From: Paenibacillus sedimenti
GTDB taxonomy: Bacteria; Bacillota; Bacilli; Paenibacillales; NBRC-103111
NCBI RefSeq assembly: GCF_014534655.1
Contig: NZ_JACVVD010000005.1
Location: forward strand, 248,001 to 312,000
Reading direction: 5' to 3'
Length of the DNA: 64,000 bases
Each line of letters starts with the position of its first letter. The first letter of the stretch is position 1. The translations under genes and the position numbers were made by a program. The notes below the pieces were generated by a model that saw nothing but the letters and a program-made list of their open reading frames with translations, was not told where the DNA came from and made no database searches. Of the stretch, positions 55,166 through 63,373 are shown piece after piece.

Positions 55166-57562
55166 ATGCTGCAAGCAACGCCGGAAGTCGTAAGCGACAA
55201 AGATCCTTATTTATGGAAAAAAGATCGCTATTTAGCGCAGGCAGCTGCTGATTGGGACTCGATTCGGCTGCTGAGTCTGGATATTTTCGATACTTTATTA
55301 TTCAGGACGTGCGCCAGTCCATCGGACGTATTCGTACAAGTCGCCGAGAAGGCACTTCACGCAGGCTGGTTACAGGCATCCGTTACACCCGGATCATTCA
55401 AAGAGATCCGCATTCTTGCTGAGCGCAGAGCGCGAGAACGGCAAAGATCGCTGCATGGTTTCGGCGAAGTGACGCTTGCACAAATATACGCCGAATGCCC
55501 GCCTACGCTTGGCGACCCAAGCAAGCTGGCTCAGATCGAGTTGGAAACGGAAGCGGAAGCGTGCTATCTGAACCCTCACGTTGCATCCCTGCTATATGCA
55601 TGCCGAGAGAGGCAAATCCCGATCGCGCTGTTATCGGATATGTATTTATCTTCCGGGCAGCTTCGCTTCGTGCTTCAGGCCGCCGGACTTGATTTGGCGT
55701 GCATCGACACGCTGCTTGTCTCATCGGAAGAGCATGACGGCAAGTCTTCGGGGCGGCTGTTTGCGCGATTGAAAGAGTTGTATCCCGATATTGCGGCTGG
55801 CGCCATCCTCCACATTGGCGACAATATGGCAGCTGATATAGATGGTGCAGCCAGAGAAGGGATACGGTCAATTCATTACAACGTGATTCCGGAACATTTC
55901 GAGAGCCGCTATCATTGGGAATACGTACGGCACGGCGATGTTCTGCCGGCATGGAAGTCGTTACGGAAACTGGCTGAAGCTTCGGATTCGATTACGGGAA
56001 TGGGCGAACGGGAAAAGCAGTTTTACCGTTTTGGAGCCAGCGTGCTCGGACCTTATCTGCAGTCGCTATGCGAATGGGTTGTCGATGCGTGTGTGGAAGC
56101 GGGTGCGCGCGAGGTGCATCCTTTGATGAGGGAAGCTTATTTGCTTGCCCCGATGCTTGAAGCGACGGCCCGCATGCGAGGCGTGGAGCTGCAAGTGAAG
56201 CCGATCTATGTATCCCGACAGGGGACTTACCTGGCAGGCCTTCAAACTTTTGGCCGGGCAGATCTGGATAAGCTATTAGGTATACGGGGGGTAAAGGTTG
56301 GAGAGATTTTCGAGCTTCTCGACATCTCTGAGGAAGCGGGGCTTTTTGCAGCTGATTTGGATAAAAAAGTCGAAGGCTCCCTTGCATCGAGTCTGCGAGC
56401 GTATCTTTTGGAAGACAACGTTCGGGATAAGGTGCTGGAAGCTATTGAGAGGAACAGACAGCTTTTTATCGCTTACTTGAAGCAGGAGTTCAGCTCGCCG
56501 GAAAAGCTGATTACCGTCGATATCGGGTTCAATGGCACCATCCAACTTGCCTTGGAAACGATCGTCAGTTTGGCAGGGTACACGCCCCAGATGATACATC
56601 TGCTCGCAGTTGGCAGTGATAGACTGAATGAGCTGCGCTTAAACGGGATGGACATCCGCTGTTTGCTTAGATCAGGGGGAGAGGGTAGTGAACTGGGCCG
56701 CCGAATTGCCAGAAGTCCTGCTTTCGTGGAGGAGCTGATGATGGGAGAATTCGGTTCTACGCTGCGTTTTGAGCAAGATGAGACAGGGCGGGTGCTGCCG
56801 ATAATGGCTGGGCTCATGCATGCAGAAGAGGAATTTGCATTCAAAAAAGCAAGCCAGGAAGGTGTTCTGACCTTCCAGAAGTATTACGCGTACTTGCTGT
56901 CGGTAAAGCGGGATATATTGAAGCGTGCATCCGATGAGATCGCGGATTGGAGCAAGCCGCTTCATCGGGTCATTGATATGCCGATGCCGGAAGAAGCCAA
57001 GATGCTTGGCGATTTGACGCATCAGGATAATTTTTGCACGGTATATATTACGCCAATCTGCGAGCAGGTGGACGACGCATGGTTCGCGCAAGGCGGAGAT
57101 GCGTTCATCGATATATGCAACTACGGGCCGGAGATTCTGAACGCCAACTGGCCGCAAGGCATGGTTACGCGTCAAATGCCGTATTATTTATATAAATATT
57201 ATTTACGCCAGCGTGACGGTTTCGGCAGCGGGTCCATGCTGTTTGAAGCGATTCGCCGCCTCAAAAAGGATGGCGTCCGGTCGGTAAACATCTATGGCTC
57301 AGGCTCTTTTGCTGAGCATGTCATGAAAACGGCCTGGTTCCACGGGCTTGAAACTCCTTATTGGATCGACCCGCATGCAGCTGCTGATGCTTCCTCATGG
57401 GGCAATTTTGAGTATGGATCCTTGGAAAAAGTAATAAAACAAGAGGGTAGTCAAGCTTACATACTCGCTACTTTATCAGAGATGGTCTCTTATAGAACTA
57501 CGATCGAGACTGCATACCATGGCACTGAGTTAACGCTCTCTTTGTATGAGCTGCGCCCTTAA
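55166..57562 (+). CDS. Large HAD-superfamily protein linked to surface glycan synthesis
   Basis: 798 residues, no signal peptide. Residues about 35-235 are a HAD hydrolase domain: motif I LSLDIFDTLLFR, motif II ALLSDMYLSS, motif IV HIGDNMAADIDGA. A long middle region of about 450 residues has no clear family but resembles the COG5610 type (predicted HAD hydrolases in polysaccharide loci); VDIGFNGTIQLALE is a well-kept segment. The C-terminal 110 residues look Rossmann-like (VNIYGSGSFAEHVMKTAW). AAGGAGG is 6 bases before ATG 55166. Beside it is a GT2 gene on the other strand. Confidence 0.8.
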   Translation: MLQATPEVVSDKDPYLWKKDRYLAQAAADWDSIRLLSLDIFDTLLFRTCASPSDVFVQVAEKALHAGWLQASVTPGSFKEIRILAERRARERQRSLHGFGEVTLAQIYAECPPTLGDPSKLAQIELETEAEACYLNPHVASLLYACRERQIPIALLSDMYLSSGQLRFVLQAAGLDLACIDTLLVSSEEHDGKSSGRLFARLKELYPDIAAGAILHIGDNMAADIDGAAREGIRSIHYNVIPEHFESRYHWEYVRHGDVLPAWKSLRKLAEASDSITGMGEREKQFYRFGASVLGPYLQSLCEWVVDACVEAGAREVHPLMREAYLLAPMLEATARMRGVELQVKPIYVSRQGTYLAGLQTFGRADLDKLLGIRGVKVGEIFELLDISEEAGLFAADLDKKVEGSLASSLRAYLLEDNVRDKVLEAIERNRQLFIAYLKQEFSSPEKLITVDIGFNGTIQLALETIVSLAGYTPQMIHLLAVGSDRLNELRLNGMDIRCLLRSGGEGSELGRRIARSPAFVEELMMGEFGSTLRFEQDETGRVLPIMAGLMHAEEEFAFKKASQEGVLTFQKYYAYLLSVKRDILKRASDEIADWSKPLHRVIDMPMPEEAKMLGDLTHQDNFCTVYITPICEQVDDAWFAQGGDAFIDICNYGPEILNANWPQGMVTRQMPYYLYKYYLRQRDGFGSGSMLFEAIRRLKKDGVRSVNIYGSGSFAEHVMKTAWFHGLETPYWIDPHAAADASSWGNFEYGSLEKVIKQEGSQAYILATLSEMVSYRTTIETAYHGTELTLSLYELRP

Positions 57563-57660
57563 ATGAACAGACCAGCCGCATGGATGGCTTACGAGAGCTA
57601 TTACAATACATTTGTTTCCAATTGATATGCTAGACATTATGGATGGAGGAATGATGAAGG

Positions 57661-58524
57661 ATGAGTCAGCCATCAACAACGGTCGCCAAAGAGCCTTTTA
57701 TTCTGCAGGCAGGGCATTTGGAAACCGGCGAACCGCTCTATATTCGCGGGGAAGTTCGCTTTCAGACGAAGGAAGCGGCGAAACCGGCTCCGGTTATCAT
57801 TATCTGTCATGGTTTCAAAGGGTTTAAAGATTGGGGACTCTTTCCGTACGTGGCTTCCCGGTTCGCGGAAGAAGGCTTTTATGTAGTTACGTTTAACTTC
57901 TCGTGCAACGGCGTGAATGAAACGGATTTTGATGAGCTGCACAAGTTTGCGGTTAATACATATTCCCGTGAGCAAGAGGATTTGGAGCTGATTTATCTGG
58001 CTGTGCTTGCTAAGAAACTTCCGCATGCGGAATATGCAGATATGGAGCGCATTCATCTGCTGGGGCACAGCCGTGGGGGAGGTGGCTGTGTCATTTTCGC
58101 AAGTGAACACCCGCCAATTCGGTCGATCGCGGCCTGGAACGGCATCGCTAATCCGGATTTGTTCGATGCGGCGTTCAAAGCTCAGATCATTGAGCAAGGC
58201 GTTGCGTACATTCTGAACGCGCGAACCGGGCAATTGATGCCGCTTCATGCGACGTTCTATGAAGACTTGCAGCAAAACGGCGAGCGTTTGGATATCGTGC
58301 GGCGATTATCAACGCTGGCGATACCCGTGCTTTTGGTGCAAGGAGATCAGGATTCGCCGAGGCTGAAAGAGGGCTTCGCCAAGCTGCGCGAAGCGGCTCC
58401 TCAGCACAAGGTCATTACAATTGAAGGCGGGAATCATACCTTCGGCGCAGTGCACCCTTTCGCTGGTACAACGCCTAATTTGGAAGCGGCGTTCGACGCT
58501 ACCTTGGCGTTTTTTAGGGAATAA
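57661..58524 (+). CDS. Alpha/beta hydrolase (dienelactone-hydrolase-like)
   Basis: 287 residues, cytosolic. IICHGFKGFKDWGLFPYVASRF has the oxyanion-hole HG; the nucleophile elbow is HLLGHSRGGGGCVIFAS (GHSRGG, Ser); catalytic Asp probably in VQGDQDSPR; catalytic His in GGNHTFGAVHPF. TGGAGG precedes the ATG with about 10 bases. Substrate unknown. It ends in a strong terminator and has no obvious partner genes. Confidence 0.9.
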   Translation: MSQPSTTVAKEPFILQAGHLETGEPLYIRGEVRFQTKEAAKPAPVIIICHGFKGFKDWGLFPYVASRFAEEGFYVVTFNFSCNGVNETDFDELHKFAVNTYSREQEDLELIYLAVLAKKLPHAEYADMERIHLLGHSRGGGGCVIFASEHPPIRSIAAWNGIANPDLFDAAFKAQIIEQGVAYILNARTGQLMPLHATFYEDLQQNGERLDIVRRLSTLAIPVLLVQGDQDSPRLKEGFAKLREAAPQHKVITIEGGNHTFGAVHPFAGTTPNLEAAFDATLAFFRE

Positions 58525-58530
58525 CAAAGA

Positions 58531-58575
58531 AACCGTGCTGTTTAGAGGGACAGCTCACTAAACGGCACGGTTTTT
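58531..58575 (+). terminator. Terminator after the hydrolase gene
   Basis: AACCGTGCTGTTTAG pairs with CTAAACGGCACGGTT (one mismatch); T run follows. Confidence 0.88.
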
Positions 58576-58740
58576 CTTCGAATTGTCTATCTGCAGGTCA
58601 AAGTCATAACAAGTTTGTTTATCGTCTTGGCACATCCGGTTTTCGGCCTCTTTGATCAGGTGCTTAACATCTCGGCTTTATTATAATCGATGTACAATTG
58701 CCCCACAACCCGCGAAACAAGGATACAAAGGGAGATGTGC

Positions 58741-59553
58741 GTGTTGAAGCAAAAAATATTAAAATTATATCCCTCGCTTTACCGACTGCGTATTGCTCAG
58801 TTGAGACTTCAGCGGCATGTGGTTAATCTTAGCCCGGGCATCCGGTTTGCACGCCTCCGGACGGACATTTCACTTCCTTATATGTGTAAGAAGCATCAGT
58901 CCCTTTTAAGAAGAAAACTTGGGTCAACAGACCCCATTCTGCAGGAAAATAAAATTACGAACTTGCGCATTAGCGTGGGTCAGATGGACGGTATTATAAT
59001 CAGGCCCGGCGAAACGTTTTCGTTTTGGAGGTTAGTTGGAAAAACGACGGCAGCGAAAGGCTATATCCCTGGCATGCTATTATCACAAGGGGGCGTGACG
59101 AGCGGTGTTGGCGGGGGCATTTGCCAGCTAGGGAACTTACTTTTCTGGATGGTTTTGCATACGCCGCTGCAGGTCGTTGAACGTCATCACCACAGCTTCG
59201 ATCCGTTCCCGGACGATCATCGGGTGCTGCCTTTCGGGAGTGGAGCGAGCGTCTTTTACAATTACATCGATTTGCGGATTTATAATCCGACGAAGCATCT
59301 ATTTCAATTTCGTTTGTGGCTGACGGATGAGCACCTAAAGGGTTCCGTTCACTGTGACGAGCTGCTGCCGCATGCCTACCATATTGAAGAAAGAAATCAT
59401 CGTTTTCTCGAAAAAGAAGGCCGTTATTATCGCGAAAATGAGATCTGGCGCAAGGTGATTGATAGGAGAACCGGCCAGACGGCAGCGGAGGAGCGGATGC
59501 TTCATAATTTCTCGGAAGTGAAATACGATTTGTTTAGTACTACGAAAAGTTAG
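58741..59553 (+). CDS. VanW family protein
   Basis: 270 residues. The VanW domain occupies most of the protein: GIIIRPGETFSFWRLVGKTT, GYIPGMLLSQGGVTSGVGGG, ICQLGNLLFWMVLHTPLQVV and ERHHHSFDPFPDDHRVLPFG. The last two thirds are the usual VanW core. VanW is linked to VanB-type glycopeptide resistance clusters but has no known activity, and no other van genes are nearby, so it does not by itself imply resistance. GTG 58741 is favoured: GGAG touches ATG 58735 but is 6 bases from the GTG; TTG 58744 is also possible. Confidence 0.85.
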   Translation: MLKQKILKLYPSLYRLRIAQLRLQRHVVNLSPGIRFARLRTDISLPYMCKKHQSLLRRKLGSTDPILQENKITNLRISVGQMDGIIIRPGETFSFWRLVGKTTAAKGYIPGMLLSQGGVTSGVGGGICQLGNLLFWMVLHTPLQVVERHHHSFDPFPDDHRVLPFGSGASVFYNYIDLRIYNPTKHLFQFRLWLTDEHLKGSVHCDELLPHAYHIEERNHRFLEKEGRYYRENEIWRKVIDRRTGQTAAEERMLHNFSEVKYDLFSTTKS

Positions 59554-59624
59554 TACTTCTGGAAAATGGCTCCTCGCGTTAACCTATCCTTGTAAAGAAA
59601 ACAAGGGGGCTAGAGGTGATGTAC

Positions 59625-60308
59625 ATGACAGACAAACGAAGTTTGTGGCTGAATAACGGGATCCCGTTCAGAGATAATTGGCCGCTGCAAGTCATCATTG
59701 TTTTGTATGTAGGCTTTTGGAATTGGCTGGCGGTCTCGCCCTACAGCAGATTCGACTGGTTTCTTGAAAATCTGTTGATTTGGGCCACATTGGTTGGGTT
59801 AGTCGGCACTTATTCCCGATTTGCTTTTACAAATTTGTCTTATACGCTTATCGCGTTATTTCTTGCCCTGCATACCTGGGGTGCTCATTATTCTTATAAC
59901 GAAAATATGGTGGATGTCTTACTCAAACAGCTGTTGCATGCTGAGCGGGATCATTACGATCGGTTGGTGCATTTCAACTTTGGCTTGCTGCTGGCTTATC
60001 CGATCCATGAAGCGATGGGTGCGTGGACACGGCTCAGGAGCAGATGGTTGTATGTCATGACGTGTACGATCGTTCTAGCTTTAGGCGCCTTCTATGAGCT
60101 GATTGAAATGTGGGTGGCGATGATTGTCGCTCCCGAAATCGGAACGTTGTTTCTAGGGACGCAAGGGGATCCTTGGGATGCCCAGCATGATATGGAGCTT
60201 GCACTGTATGGGGCCGTCCTTGCGATGCTTGTTACCGGGTTGATTAATAAACGAAGGACAGGGGTACAATCGTCTAAGAGAAGTATGAAAGTGTCTAATG
60301 GAGGTTGA
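59625..60308 (+). CDS. DUF2238 (YjdF-like) membrane protein
   Basis: 227 residues with about six hydrophobic helices. The DUF2238 family features are seen: RDNWPLQVIIVLYV, LALHTWGAHYSYNEN, ERDHYDRLVHFNFGLLLAYP, FYELIEMWVAMIVAP and QGDPWDAQHDMELALYGA. The conserved His, Asp and Glu residues sit at membrane borders, so a metal or lipid role is conceivable, but no function is known. ATG 59625 has GAGGTG 7 bases upstream; an ATG at 59619 is possible. Confidence 0.88.
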   Translation: MTDKRSLWLNNGIPFRDNWPLQVIIVLYVGFWNWLAVSPYSRFDWFLENLLIWATLVGLVGTYSRFAFTNLSYTLIALFLALHTWGAHYSYNENMVDVLLKQLLHAERDHYDRLVHFNFGLLLAYPIHEAMGAWTRLRSRWLYVMTCTIVLALGAFYELIEMWVAMIVAPEIGTLFLGTQGDPWDAQHDMELALYGAVLAMLVTGLINKRRTGVQSSKRSMKVSNGG

Positions 60309-60316
60309 GAGAATCA

Positions 60317-61396
60317 ATGACAACGGATCAAAATATGATGTATATGTACGTAGGGTCGTATACGGATACACATAATCAACAAGGAATCGGATTGTATGCT
60401 TTTGATCGGCAATATGGGGAGATCAAGCTGGTGGAAGCGTATACGGATCTTCCTAACGCTTCCTTCCTGACGATCAATCAAGCTCGAACCAAGCTGTACG
60501 CGGTCAGCGAAACAGAGGAATATAACGGTTTAGCCGGAGGCTCGGCTGCGGCGTACGATATTGAAGAGGGCACAGGGAGGCTCAAGAAGCTGAACCGGCA
60601 GCCGACGCATGGCTCAGCGCCATGCTACGTCAGCTTGGAGGGGAGAAGTCGTCGCGCGTATGTGGCGAATTATACAAGCGGCAGCGTCACGGTGTTCCCG
60701 ATAGAAGCTGACGGAAAGCTCGGCGAGCACTCGCAATTGCTGCAGCACGAAGGTGCATTAGGACCGCATGCGGAGCGCCAAGAGGCCCCGCATGCACATT
60801 CGATTGTTCCGTCGCCGGACAATCGGTTTGCGGTTTCCGCCGATCTGGGAATCGATCGGCTGGTCATTTACGCGATCGCGGAGAGCGGCGATCTCGTGCC
60901 GCACGGAGAAGCGGTGCTAACGCCGGGCGCAGGCCCGCGGCATTTTGTTTATAGCGCGGACAACCGGTTCTTGTACGCGGTAGGCGAGCTGGACTGCACC
61001 GTGACAGCGATGCAGGTTGATGCGGACGCGGGAGAATTGACCGCGTTCCAGCGCATTTCGACGCTGCCGGAAGGCTACAGCGGCGAAAACACTTGCGCGG
61101 ACATCCATCTCTCGAGGGATGGCCGCTATGTGTATGTATCGAACCGCGGGCACGACAGCATCGCGGTTTATGCCGCGGACAGACAGCGCGGCACGCTGTC
61201 CTTGGTTCAGCTGCAGGCGACGCTCGGGCGGACGCCGCGCAATTTTGCTTTGTCGCCGCAGGGGGACTACCTGCTAGCGGCGAATCAGGCGTCGAACAGC
61301 ATCACGGTTTTCCGCGTGGATGCGGAAACCGGGAAGCTGGAAGCGACGGAGCAAACGGCAGCGGTATCGATGCCGGTTTGCATTCAGTTTCTGTAG
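60317..61396 (+). CDS. Beta-propeller lactonase (6-phosphogluconolactonase-type)
   Basis: 359 residues, Lactonase/YbhE seven-bladed propeller. YVGSYTDTHNQQGIGLYAFD starts blade 1; ASFLTINQARTKLYAV, HGSAPCYVSLEGRSRRAYVANYTSG and GPRHFVYSADNRFLYAVGEL are repeated blade segments; VSNRGHDSIAVYAAD and GRTPRNFALSPQGDYLLAANQ close it. E. coli YbhE (Pgl) hydrolyses 6-phosphogluconolactone, the likely activity here. GGAGG abuts TTG 60305 and lies 12 bases before ATG 60317, which I prefer. It follows the DUF2238 gene closely. Confidence 0.88.
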   Translation: MTTDQNMMYMYVGSYTDTHNQQGIGLYAFDRQYGEIKLVEAYTDLPNASFLTINQARTKLYAVSETEEYNGLAGGSAAAYDIEEGTGRLKKLNRQPTHGSAPCYVSLEGRSRRAYVANYTSGSVTVFPIEADGKLGEHSQLLQHEGALGPHAERQEAPHAHSIVPSPDNRFAVSADLGIDRLVIYAIAESGDLVPHGEAVLTPGAGPRHFVYSADNRFLYAVGELDCTVTAMQVDADAGELTAFQRISTLPEGYSGENTCADIHLSRDGRYVYVSNRGHDSIAVYAADRQRGTLSLVQLQATLGRTPRNFALSPQGDYLLAANQASNSITVFRVDAETGKLEATEQTAAVSMPVCIQFL

Positions 61397-61413
61397 GCGC
61401 AGCCAGAGAAAAA

Positions 61414-61460
61414 GACCGTGTTCTCAGAGCAGCATAAGCGCTCTGGGCGCACGGTTTTTT
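61414..61460 (+). terminator. Terminator after the lactonase gene
   Basis: GACCGTG and AGAGC on the left pair with GCTCT and CACGGTT on the right, with bulges; six T follow. Confidence 0.75.
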
Positions 61461-61648
61461 GGTGTGCGATGTGTTGAAGTGCGTATCGCTCGCTGTCCCT
61501 GTTAACGACGATTTTCAGCGTTAAAGTGGCCGCTGCCTTAAGCAGCCTAGAGTCGGAAAATGTGCATAAGTATGCGGTTTTCGTGCTGTAGCTCTTGCGT
61601 GCGGGGGCTAGCGCTGGTCTTCGCTACTCAACTCACTATCCCCAACAC

Positions 61649-62632
61649 TCAGTAAGCGCCGCGGATATGTGCATGCACCTCGCGTTGGTACCACGTTTGC
61701 AACACTTGGAGCTCATCTTCGCTGAAGGAAGCGATATTCGCCGCCTGCAGGTTATCCAACACCTGCGCGGTGTTCTTGAAGCCGGGGATGACGCAGCTCA
61801 CGGCTTCTTGATCGAGCAGCCAGCGCAGCGCAGCGCGCGTCATGCTTTCGCGGCCTTCGGCGATCCACGCCAGCTGGCGGCTCAGTTCGAGGCCTTTGGC
61901 GAAGCCAAGGCCGGCGAACGTTTCGCCAACGTTGAAGTGTTCGCCGTTTTCGTTGAAGCGTCGATGGTCGTCCGCTTCAAACTGCGTCTGCTCCTTGAAC
62001 TTGCCGGTGAGCAATCCGCTCGCCAGCGGCAGTCGCGCCAGAATGCCGACGCCTTTGGCGTGTGCGGCTGGCAGCAGCTCTTCGAGCGGCTTTTGCCGGA
62101 ACAGATTCAAGATCATTTGCAGCGCCCGCACGTTCGGCTGCTCCAAACAAAATAATCCTTCCTCCACGGTTTCCACGCTTACGCCATAGTGGCGGATTTT
62201 ACCCTCGGCCTGCAGCTTGTCGAGCACTTCAAAAACATCCCCCTGCTTCAAAATCTCCAGCGGCGGGCAGTGAATTTGATACAGATCGATGGCTTCGCGC
62301 TGCAGCCGTTTCAGGCTCCCTTCGCAGAAGGCGCGAACGGCCTGCTCCGAATATGTCGCAGGGTTATGAATATCCGCGCTGCGGCAAAATTTGGTCGCGA
62401 TATGAATCTTGTCTTCGCGCCCGGCAGTTGCTTTCGCCAGCAATTCCTCGCTGTGCCCATTGCCGTAAACATCAGCGGTATCAAAGAAGTTAACGCCTTC
62501 ATCCATAGCGCGATGAAGCGCTTGGAGAGAATCAGCGTTATTCACGTTTCCCCATGATCCCCCTATGGCCCATGTGCCAAAGCTAATTTCACTTACCTGT
62601 AATCTGGTGCTGCCAAGCGGTCTGTATTTCAT
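61649..62632 (-). CDS. Aldo/keto reductase
   Basis: 327 residues, cytosolic NADPH-dependent reductase. LGSTRLQVSEISFGTWAIGG starts it; FFDTADVYGNGHSEELLAKA has the catalytic Asp and Tyr; KFCRSADI the Lys; REAIDLYQIHCPP the His. It resembles YghZ/GsvA-like general reductases. It differs from the reductase at 51316 in sequence. It faces the MarR gene across 290 bases. Confidence 0.92.
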   Translation of the reverse strand: MKYRPLGSTRLQVSEISFGTWAIGGSWGNVNNADSLQALHRAMDEGVNFFDTADVYGNGHSEELLAKATAGREDKIHIATKFCRSADIHNPATYSEQAVRAFCEGSLKRLQREAIDLYQIHCPPLEILKQGDVFEVLDKLQAEGKIRHYGVSVETVEEGLFCLEQPNVRALQMILNLFRQKPLEELLPAAHAKGVGILARLPLASGLLTGKFKEQTQFEADDHRRFNENGEHFNVGETFAGLGFAKGLELSRQLAWIAEGRESMTRAALRWLLDQEAVSCVIPGFKNTAQVLDNLQAANIASFSEDELQVLQTWYQREVHAHIRGAY

Positions 62633-62721
62633 ATTTTCCCTCCTAAGGTCAAAGTGAACGTGCGTACATAAACTCTTAATGATCTTATTCCACTCTTAAT
62701 CCTTCGTCAATCTACCAAACA

Positions 62722-62765
62722 CCCAATACCCCAATACCCCAATACCCCAATACCCCAATACCCAA
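62722..62765. repeat. Octanucleotide tandem repeat (AATACCCC)
   Basis: AATACCCC is repeated four times without interruption (62725-62756), then a partial AATACCC, with CCC before. It lies between the reductase start (minus) and the marR promoter (plus). One strand is all A, T and C. Confidence 0.9.
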
Positions 62766-62833
62766 TCTCCCCATCCATTCAACCTTTCTACAATTGGCTT
62801 GTGTTGGAGACAGTTTTTTTAATGCCAAAATAT

Positions 62834-62885
62834 AGTTGCACTTGCAACTGAACGGGCGTATGATGAAATAGTAGCAAATGCAACT
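62834..62885 (+). promoter_or_regulatory. marR promoter with two matching operators
   Basis: Promoter: TTGCAC (62836-62841), 17 bases, TATGAT (62859-62864). Operator 1: AGTTGCA-CT-TGCAACT (62834-62849), a perfect inverted repeat covering the -35. Operator 2: AGTAGCA-AA-TGCAACT (62870-62885), one mismatch, just after the -10. Such an arrangement indicates repression of the marR-MFS transcript by its own MarR protein. Confidence 0.75.
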
Positions 62886-62923
62886 AATTATTTTTCCAAG
62901 CTAGAAGAAGGGGGTTGCTGCTC

Positions 62924-63373
62924 ATGATTGATGCCAAGAATTCGATACCACGTTGGGTATCTTTGCTCTACCGTTACGGCCAAATGTACATCGGCGAACA
63001 CTTAAAACATTATGATATCGGCAGAGGCCAGCACATTTTCCTGAACGCACTCTATAAGGAAGACGGTCTCACGCAGGAAGAGCTAGCCGATCATTTGAAA
63101 ATCGATAAAGGAACAACGGCAAAAGCGCTTAAGAAGCTGGAAGCACAAGGCTACATCACGCGAAGCGTGAGTGCAAAAGATAAACGGTGTAACGAAGTGC
63201 ACCTCACCGAGAAGGCGCTTCTCATTAAGGAGGATGTGCGCAAGGTATTGACGGATTGGCGGGAACGGTTGACGTACGGGTTAACGGATGAAGAAAAGCA
63301 ACTAGCCCATTCCATCCTGGAAAAGATGGGGAACAATGCGGCACGATTCGCAGAAGAGCAGGTGGACCTATGA
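62924..63373 (+). CDS. MarR family transcriptional regulator
   Basis: 149 residues, winged helix-turn-helix: HIFLNALYKEDGLTQEELADHLKIDKGTTAKALKKLEAQGYITRSVSAKDKRC is the DNA-binding part, with the usual wing Asp-Lys-Arg. ATG 62924 has AAGGGGG 9 bases upstream. Its end overlaps the MFS gene by four bases (ATGA). MarR repressors of efflux pumps respond to small phenolic or drug-like compounds; the effector here is unknown. Confidence 0.93.
   Translation: MIDAKNSIPRWVSLLYRYGQMYIGEHLKHYDIGRGQHIFLNALYKEDGLTQEELADHLKIDKGTTAKALKKLEAQGYITRSVSAKDKRCNEVHLTEKALLIKEDVRKVLTDWRERLTYGLTDEEKQLAHSILEKMGNNAARFAEEQVDL

Noticed and set aside
58741..59553. Glycopeptide resistance determinant
   Set aside because: A lone VanW-like protein without vanH, vanA/B, vanX or the vanRS pair does not indicate resistance.
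62722..62765. Short repeat as a CRISPR array
   Set aside because: Units are 8 bases and contiguous with no spacers; no cas genes are present.
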